Source: a bacterium (GTDB lineage: Bacteria > Verrucomicrobiota > Verrucomicrobiia > Methylacidiphilales > Verrucolacustridaceae). From it: 5,760 bases of DNA. The translations under genes and the position numbers were made by a program. Location: positions 1 through 5,760 of the forward strand of contig RFWS01000071.1 of NCBI GenBank assembly GCA_009921985.1, written 5' to 3'. How positions within the stretch are numbered: position 1 is the stretch's first letter; the number at the start of each line of letters is the position of its first letter. Below the pieces are notes generated by a model that did no database searches, was not told the origin of the DNA, and saw nothing but the letters and a program-made list of their open reading frames with translations. Positions 1 through 4,414 of this stretch are shown here, one piece after another.

Positions 1-79
1 CTTCGAGAGGATGCGCGCCTTGCTCTTGCCGAAGCTGAAGGCCGACTTTCCAGCCATCCGGATTTGTTGCCGGAAAAAG
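1..79 (-). repeat. Inverted copy of an internal ftsH segment (left arm)
   Basis: Bases 1-79 read as the reverse complement of bases 966-1044 inside ftsH. Position i pairs with 1045-i, and I find one mismatch (T at 64 against G at 981), so 78 of 79 bases agree. The match stops abruptly at 79 and begins at the window edge, so it may extend further left. The reading frame stays open through this stretch and joins the tilS tail in frame, but its translation is the antisense of the FtsH linker after the second membrane helix and has no TilS character. The simplest explanation is an inverted chimera or a contig-end artefact; a genuine inverted duplication is the alternative. Confidence 0.95.
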
Positions 80-445
80 GTGTTTCCTTTCTTGGCGAAA
101 ACCTATGGACGGGATGTGCGCGCGGCCCTGGCCAGGACGGCGGAAATTTTTTCGGGAGAGGCTGATTTCTGGAAAAAGGAGATTGGAAAAATTCCCAGGC
201 ATCCCGACGTGCGCCTTTGGAGGAAAAAACCGGTCGCTTGGCAACGGCGTGCCATCCGGATTTGGCTCGCGCAGGAAGGGTTCAAGGGGCCCAACTTCGG
301 CGAGGTGGAGGGAGTCCGGCGGCTTCTGGCGGGAGGAAACACGATCGCGTGGCAACTGCGCCACGGGGCGGGAGTTCGTCGGTCCGGCAATAAGTTGTTC
401 TACGGCAATAAAATGGGCTGGATTGCTAAACCCTTTTTTGGGTGA
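80..445 (+). CDS. tilS: tRNA(Ile)-lysidine synthetase, C-terminal part (5' end missing)
   Basis: TilS ligates lysine to C34 of the CAU-anticodon tRNA(Ile) using ATP, so that this tRNA reads AUA instead of AUG; it acts in the cytoplasm. Only the substrate-binding C-terminal region is present. The segment starting VFPFLAKTYGRDVRAALART resembles the family's (R)xxxxP.L...YNP..REAL.R stretch that follows the N-terminal PP-loop domain. WQRRAIRIWLAQEGF with the following FGEVEGVRRLL matches the family's LQRR.LR.WL...G...F..VE.V..LL pattern. The protein ends KPFFG with TGA at 443-445, 17 nt before ftsH, a common pairing. The PP-loop motif SGGxDS and the real start are absent: upstream of base 80 the sequence is replaced by an inverted piece of ftsH that happens to keep the frame open. 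The gene is therefore probably intact in the organism but chimeric here. The family call is fairly sure; the exact junction is inferred. Confidence 0.82.
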   Translation: MFPFLAKTYGRDVRAALARTAEIFSGEADFWKKEIGKIPRHPDVRLWRKKPVAWQRRAIRIWLAQEGFKGPNFGEVEGVRRLLAGGNTIAWQLRHGAGVRRSGNKLFYGNKMGWIAKPFFG

Positions 446-462
446 TAACCTAATTCTTCGCA

Positions 463-2541
463 ATGTCCATGCCCCGCAACAGCAAGAAGCCGCCCAAATT
501 GCCGCGCCCGCCGATGCGTCGGACCGATCCCGGCAAGGGAGAGGGGCCGAACTGGCGCGGGGTGGTTCTGTTTCTCGGCATGGCCGTGCTGCTGTTGCTG
601 GCCTTCTACGCACACCAAAATCAGACGGCCGCCTCGATGCGGGAACTGACGTTTGCCGAATTTGAAAACTACCTGAAAGAGGGGCGGGTCAAGGAGGTCA
701 CCCTCAACGTGGAGCCGGCGGCCAACGTACGCTGGCTCTCGGGAAAATTCTCCCCGCCCGACAGCTTGCGCAAAAGCGTCCGGACGGATGCCCAGGGGAC
801 GACGGGTTTCAAAGTGACGGTGGATCTCGAATTCAAAAGGGATTTGGAGCAACTCCTGGCCGCCAACGGCTTCCCGAACGTGAGCCAGAAGGTGATCGAC
901 AACTCGATGTGGCAGGCGCTGGCCGGAACCCTGCCCTTCGTCCTGTTTATCCTGATCATGTACTTCTTTTTCCGGCAACAGATCCGGATGGCTGGAAAGT
1001 CGGCCTTCAGCTTCGGCAAGAGCAAGGCGCGCATCCTCTCGAAGGACAAAAACAAGGTGACCTTTGCCGACGTGGCGGGCATCGAGGAGGCCAAGGACGA
1101 GGTGAGCGAGATTGTGGAGTTCCTGCGGGATCCCAAGAAATTCCAAAAACTGGGCGGGCGGATCCCGAAGGGCATCCTGATGGTGGGCCCGCCGGGGACG
1201 GGCAAGACCCTGCTGGCCAAGGCGATTGCCGGAGAAGCGGATGTGCCTTTCTACGGAATCAGCGGGTCGGACTTTGTGGAAATGTTCGTCGGCGTGGGTG
1301 CCTCCCGGGTGCGCGACATGTTTGAGCAGGGGAAGAAAACCGCCCCGTGCCTTATCTTCATCGACGAAATCGATGCGGTGGGGCGGAGTCGCGGCCATGG
1401 TTTGGGCGGCGGGCATGACGAGCGGGAGCAGACGCTGAACGCCCTGCTGGTGGAGATGGACGGCATCGATACCGCCGAGGGGGTGATCATCATTGCGGCG
1501 ACGAACCGCAAGGACGTGTTGGATCCGGCCTTGCTGCGACCCGGGCGTTTCGACCGGGAGGTGCACATCAACCTGCCCGACGTGAAGGGGCGCGAGGAGA
1601 TCCTCAAGGTGCACGCCAAGAAAGTGAAAGCCTCCCCTGAGGTCTGCTGGTCGACCTTGGCGCGGAGCACACCCGGTTTTTCGGGGGCGGAACTGGCCAA
1701 TGTCATCAACGAGGCGGCCCTCTTGGCGGCCCGGCGAGATGCCGAGGCGATCACCCAGAAGGATCTGGAGGAGGCGCGGGACAAGGTGCGCTACGGACGG
1801 GAGCGCCGGAGCCTGGCGATGAGCGACGAGCAGAAAAAGCTCACGGCGTACCATGAGGCCGGGCACGCGCTGCTGAACATCGTGCTCGAGCACACGGATC
1901 CTCTGCATAAGGTTTCCATCATCCCGCGGGGGCCGGCCTTGGGGGTGACGATGATGCTGCCGACGGAGGACCGGTATGGTTACGGCAAACGAAAGGTGAC
2001 GGACGACCTTTGTGTGGCCATGGGGGGCCGCGTGGCGGAGGAGATGTTCCTGGGGGATATCTCCAGCGGGGCCAGCGGGGACATCAAGATGGCGACGTGG
2101 TACGCCAAGAAAATGGTGTGCGAGTGGGGGATGAGCAACCGGATGGGGATGGTGGAGTACGGGGATCACGAAGATTACGTCTTTTTGGGGCGCGAGATCG
2201 GACGGTCGCGCGGGTACAGCGAGGAGACCGCCCGGGAAATCGACGAGGAGGTCCACCAGATCGTCAACGCCGCCTACGAGCGGGCCAAGAAGATCCTTGG
2301 AGAGAACCGGGACAAGGTGGAGAAGATTGCCGCCGCCCTGCTGGAATACGAAACCCTCGACGGCAGCCAGGTGGAGGAAATTGTGAAACACGGCCGGATT
2401 CTGAATCCCCCGCCCAAGGGATTGACGGCCCCCAGCGCTCCCACCCCGAGCGAGCCGTTGCCGGCCAACCGGCCGGTGGAGAAGGTGAAAGACAAAGGCA
2501 CGATTCTGCCCGGACTCGAGGGCGCCCCCGCGGGGGCTTAG
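463..2541 (+). CDS. ftsH: ATP-dependent zinc metalloprotease FtsH
   Basis: Membrane-anchored hexameric AAA+ protease that extracts and degrades misassembled membrane proteins and selected cytoplasmic regulators. The 692-residue product has the full family layout: a basic, proline-rich cytoplasmic N-terminus; membrane helix 1 at about 33-51; a periplasmic domain at about 52-149; membrane helix 2 at about 152-170; and the linker FGKSKAR. The AAA domain has Walker A GPPGTGKT (242-249), pore motif FVG (275-277), Walker B LIFIDEID (297-304) and the second region of homology around AATNR to RPGRFDR (345-365). In the M41 protease domain, HEAGH (464-468) supplies two zinc ligands and the catalytic glutamate, and D540 in SGASGD is the probable third ligand. 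The tail after ~648 is proline-rich and probably disordered. ATG 463 has a second in-frame ATG two codons later; neither has a Shine-Dalgarno sequence. Length is close to the usual 610-690. No key residue is missing. Confidence 0.98.
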   Translation: MSMPRNSKKPPKLPRPPMRRTDPGKGEGPNWRGVVLFLGMAVLLLLAFYAHQNQTAASMRELTFAEFENYLKEGRVKEVTLNVEPAANVRWLSGKFSPPDSLRKSVRTDAQGTTGFKVTVDLEFKRDLEQLLAANGFPNVSQKVIDNSMWQALAGTLPFVLFILIMYFFFRQQIRMAGKSAFSFGKSKARILSKDKNKVTFADVAGIEEAKDEVSEIVEFLRDPKKFQKLGGRIPKGILMVGPPGTGKTLLAKAIAGEADVPFYGISGSDFVEMFVGVGASRVRDMFEQGKKTAPCLIFIDEIDAVGRSRGHGLGGGHDEREQTLNALLVEMDGIDTAEGVIIIAATNRKDVLDPALLRPGRFDREVHINLPDVKGREEILKVHAKKVKASPEVCWSTLARSTPGFSGAELANVINEAALLAARRDAEAITQKDLEEARDKVRYGRERRSLAMSDEQKKLTAYHEAGHALLNIVLEHTDPLHKVSIIPRGPALGVTMMLPTEDRYGYGKRKVTDDLCVAMGGRVAEEMFLGDISSGASGDIKMATWYAKKMVCEWGMSNRMGMVEYGDHEDYVFLGREIGRSRGYSEETAREIDEEVHQIVNAAYERAKKILGENRDKVEKIAAALLEYETLDGSQVEEIVKHGRILNPPPKGLTAPSAPTPSEPLPANRPVEKVKDKGTILPGLEGAPAGA
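966..1044 (+). repeat. Inverted repeat partner within ftsH (right arm)
   Basis: This is the authentic copy of the sequence found inverted at 1-79. It encodes the conserved FtsH stretch running from the end of the second membrane helix into the linker before the AAA domain (roughly residues 168-194, including FGKSKAR). Because this copy sits in an intact, family-typical gene, it is the source and the left arm is the derived copy. The two arms are separated by 886 nt. Confidence 0.95.
2524..2537. other. GC-rich perfect palindrome at the 3' end of ftsH
   Basis: GCCCCCGCGGGGGC is identical to its reverse complement and could fold in RNA as a 5-bp GCCCC/GGGGC stem with a CGCG loop. It lies two bases before the ftsH stop codon and 19 nt before the folP start. 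No T-run follows, so it is not a standard intrinsic terminator. It might act as an mRNA-stability or translational element between the two genes, or simply reflect GC-rich codons for Gly-Ala-Pro-Ala-Gly. The palindrome is certain; any role is speculative. Confidence 0.4.
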
Positions 2542-2556
2542 GGAATCTTCCCTTCC

Positions 2557-3396
2557 ATGCCGGTATCCGCCACGGAGGCGTGGCTTTGCGGGAACCGCAC
2601 GTTTGAGCTCAGTCCCCAACGGCCCTTTTTGCTGGGCATCCTGAACGTCACCCCCGATTCCTTTTCCGACGGGGGAAAGTTCCTGAGGGAAGGTGAAGCG
2701 GTTCGGCAGGGAATCGCGCTACTGGAGGAAGGAGACGGGGTCGATGTCGGGGGTGAGTCGACCCGGCCCGGGGCCGAACCGGTTTCCGCCAAAGAAGAGC
2801 GGGCGCGGGTGATTCCCGTCTTAAAAAAGTTGCGCAAGGAAAGGCCGGAGGCTTTTTTGTCGGTGGACACCTACAAGGCGGAGGTGGCCCGGGCGGCGAT
2901 CGGTGAAGCCGGGGTGGATGTGGTCAACGACGTGGGGGCGGGGAGGTGGGATGAGGAGATGATTTCCGTGGTGGCCGGTAGTCGGGTGGGGTACGTGTGT
3001 ATGCATGCGGGCGGCAAGCCAAGGGAGATGCAGAAAAACCCGGTGTACGGGGATGTGGTGGCGGATGTCGGTGAATTTTTGAGCGGCAGGCTGGGGAGCC
3101 TCGTGGCGGCGGGGGTGGAGAGAACAAGGGTGTTGTTGGATGTCGGCATCGGCTTCGGAAAAACGGAGGAACACAACCGGGCGCTGCTGGAGGCGGACTG
3201 GTCGGAACTGGGACGTCCGCTTTTGTGGGGACTTTCCCGAAAATCCTTCCTGGAGGCAACGAGAGTGGAGAAAGGAATGAAGGACCGTGAAGAGGCGTTG
3301 GACGCATGGAACCGGTATCTGCTGAGCCGGCACCAACCGATGGCGTGGAGAGTCCATGATCCCCTCCGCATCCGGACGGCCTGGGGATCCCGATGA
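2557..3396 (+). CDS. folP: Dihydropteroate synthase
   Basis: FolP condenses 6-hydroxymethyl-7,8-dihydropterin pyrophosphate with p-aminobenzoate to give 7,8-dihydropteroate, the sulfonamide-sensitive step of folate synthesis, in the cytoplasm. The 279-residue product is a full-length single TIM barrel with the family signatures in order: GILNVTPDSFSDGG (27-40), DVGGESTRPGA (63-73), SVDT (102-105), ND (124-125), MHAGGKPREMQ (149-159), DVGIGFGKTEEHN (195-207), SRKSFL (227-232) and RVHD (265-268). These hold the expected pterin, pyrophosphate and pABA contacts (N30, T69, D104, N124, D195, K229, R265). Loop DVGIGFGK has valine (V196) where the family usually has proline. ATG 2557 lies 15 nt after ftsH; the only upstream Shine-Dalgarno-like bases are GGGA at 2541-2544, which is weak. 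It is probably co-transcribed with and translationally linked to ftsH. The ftsH-folP adjacency is seen in many bacteria. Confidence 0.97.
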   Translation: MPVSATEAWLCGNRTFELSPQRPFLLGILNVTPDSFSDGGKFLREGEAVRQGIALLEEGDGVDVGGESTRPGAEPVSAKEERARVIPVLKKLRKERPEAFLSVDTYKAEVARAAIGEAGVDVVNDVGAGRWDEEMISVVAGSRVGYVCMHAGGKPREMQKNPVYGDVVADVGEFLSGRLGSLVAAGVERTRVLLDVGIGFGKTEEHNRALLEADWSELGRPLLWGLSRKSFLEATRVEKGMKDREEALDAWNRYLLSRHQPMAWRVHDPLRIRTAWGSR

Positions 3397-3403
3397 GAAG
3401 GCC

Positions 3404-3410
3404 GGGAGGA
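3404..3410 (+). promoter_or_regulatory. Shine-Dalgarno-like GGGAGGA after folP
   Basis: GGGAGGA lies 12 nt before an ATG at 3423 that opens a 17-codon ORF. It is the best ribosome-binding match in the folP-cbiX gap and lies 62 nt before the GTG taken as the chelatase start, so it cannot serve that start directly. It could serve the mini-ORF and feed ribosomes to the GTG by coupling. The spacing is longer than ideal. Confidence 0.35.
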
Positions 3411-3422
3411 ATTGTTCTTCCA

Positions 3423-3476
3423 ATGAACCGGCCGGAGCCCGCGGACGAAGGGTTTTTCAGGCGGTTGGACCCGTGA
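3423..3476 (+). other. 17-codon mini-ORF overlapping the chelatase start
   Basis: ATG at 3423 opens MNRPEPADEGFFRRLDP and ends with TGA at 3474-3476. That stop overlaps the GTG at 3473-3475 in a GTGA arrangement typical of translationally coupled genes. The peptide is charged, has no hydrophobic segment and matches nothing I recognise. It may be a leader ORF coupling translation to the downstream gene, or chance. I would not call it a protein gene without conservation or ribosome-profiling support. Confidence 0.25.
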
Positions 3477-4258
3477 AAAGATTTTCCCACACCGCGCTGA
3501 TTCTGGCCGGTCATGGCAGCACCCAAAATGCCGACTCCAGCCGCTTTACAAGGGAAACCGCGAAGAGGTTGGAAAGAAAAGGTATTTTCCAAGAGGTCCG
3601 GTCCGGATTCTGGAAGGAGAGCCCGTCCTTTTCGGAGGCCTTTCACGGTCTCGAAGCAAAGGAAGTAATCGTGGTGCCGTGGTTCCTGACGCGCGGCTAC
3701 TTTGTCGAAAAGGTGCTGGTGGAGCAGTTCAGGACCACACCGATACCGACGAGAATCACTGACCCGATCGGAACACGACCCGAGATCATCCAACTGATGA
3801 AGCAGAGGGCCGGGCGCTTGCGCCGGGCGATGAGGATGAGGACGATTGTTCGTCTGCTCATGGGAAAGGATTCCGTGAAGTGGGAGGAGACGAGCTTGCT
3901 CCTGGCCAGCCACGGGACGCCGCTGCACAAGGGCTCAAGGGTGGCGGCGGATGGATTGGCGAAGGAGTTGGGTAAGGACGGATACCGGGTGAGTCGGGCA
4001 ATGTTTCTGGAAGAAGAGCCGAAGATCGCGGATTGGCGGAAGGTGGCGGCGCCGGAGGGGCCGGTCATGGTGTTGCCCCATTTTTTGGCGGGAGGTCTGC
4101 ACGGATCGGAGGATGTGCCGCGCCTGTTGGGAATTCCGAGCGGAAGAGAGGGATGGTATGAAGTCGATGGAAGGATGGTCGGCTATGGGGCGCCGATCGG
4201 GCAACCGGAGGAAATGACGGAGCTTATCCTGAAAATGGTGGGAACTGCTGCTCGGTAG
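3473..4258 (+). CDS. cbiX: CbiX/SirB-type sirohydrochlorin chelatase, two-domain
   Basis: Members of this family insert Co(II) or Fe(II) into sirohydrochlorin for cobalamin or siroheme synthesis. From GTG 3473 the product is 261 residues, the usual size of the long form with two homologous halves. The first half begins ALILAGHGS (8-15) and continues VVPWFLTRGYFVEKV (67-81). The second begins LLLASHGT (142-149) and continues VLPHFLAGGLHGSEDVP (200-216). The paired histidines that bind metal in the family are complete in the second half (H147, H210); in the first half only H14 remains and F77 occupies the other position. GTG 3473 is chosen because AGGCGG at 3459-3464 sits 8 nt upstream and the protein then starts right before the first beta strand. 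An in-frame ATG at 3356 would overlap folP by 41 nt and add 39 low-complexity Arg/Gly/Pro-rich residues. No other cobalamin or siroheme gene is in the window, so the metal and pathway are unresolved. Confidence 0.85.
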   Translation: MKRFSHTALILAGHGSTQNADSSRFTRETAKRLERKGIFQEVRSGFWKESPSFSEAFHGLEAKEVIVVPWFLTRGYFVEKVLVEQFRTTPIPTRITDPIGTRPEIIQLMKQRAGRLRRAMRMRTIVRLLMGKDSVKWEETSLLLASHGTPLHKGSRVAADGLAKELGKDGYRVSRAMFLEEEPKIADWRKVAAPEGPVMVLPHFLAGGLHGSEDVPRLLGIPSGREGWYEVDGRMVGYGAPIGQPEEMTELILKMVGTAAR

Positions 4259-4414
4259 GTCGCAAGTGGGAGTCGGAAGGAAGGGAAATTCGTGAACGTG
4301 AGCGGGATTTGTTGGAAGGATGGAGAGCGGCAATCTGAAACGGGAATAACAACGGGATCAGGAGGAGGATGAAGATTAGGTTGAAGTTGTTGTTGTAAAA
4401 TCGATGCTGGGATA
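4259..4414 (+). other. Purine-rich intergenic spacer with micro-ORFs
   Basis: The 156 nt between the chelatase stop and the helicase start are G/A-rich on this strand and hold no convincing gene, terminator or sigma-70 promoter. Three tiny ATG ORFs occur: 4320-4349 (MESGNLKRE), 4369-4398 (MKIRLKLLL, directly after GGAGGAGG at 4361-4368) and 4404-4415 (MLG). The last one's TAA shares its final A with the helicase ATG (TAATG). The second contains four TTG leucine codons. A run without stops at 4261-4335 (RKWESEGREIRERER and onward) reads like protein but has no ATG, GTG or upstream start in frame. These could be leader peptides for the helicase gene, remnants of a lost gene, or chance. Confidence 0.45.

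Noticed and set aside
11..79. Start of a protein at ATG 11 (MRALLLPKLKADFPAIRICC)
   Set aside because: These residues are the antisense translation of the ftsH linker region created by the inverted copy, so this is not a genuine TilS start.
429..450. Small hairpin ACCC-TTTTTT-GGGT at the tilS stop as a terminator
   Set aside because: The stem is only 4 bp, the T-run is in the loop and not after the stem, and the genes are closely spaced as in an operon.
400..2619. A 739-codon open frame on the minus strand covering all of ftsH
   Set aside because: It is the antisense shadow of a GC-rich gene: the translation is Arg/His/Pro/Leu-rich with no domain, whereas the + strand encodes a textbook FtsH with all motifs.
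3377..3404. Inverted repeat CGGCC/GGCCG around the folP stop as a terminator or riboswitch stem
   Set aside because: Only 5 bp with an 18-nt loop and no T-run; such short matches are expected by chance in GC-rich DNA.
3356..3472. Upstream in-frame ATG 3356 as chelatase start
   Set aside because: It would overlap folP by 41 nt and add 39 low-complexity residues without family similarity; GTG 3473 has an AGGCGG 8 nt upstream and gives the normal N-terminus.
2924..3928. Minus-strand open frame of 334 codons across folP and the chelatase
   Set aside because: Its translation is Pro/Ser/His/Arg-rich low complexity and it spans two well-supported + strand genes, so it is a composition artefact.
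4261..4338. Possible gene fragment RKWESEGREIRERER downstream of the chelatase stop
   Set aside because: The frame is open and protein-like but has no ATG or GTG start, lies in a purine-rich stretch that favours Glu/Arg/Lys codons, and matches no family I recognise.
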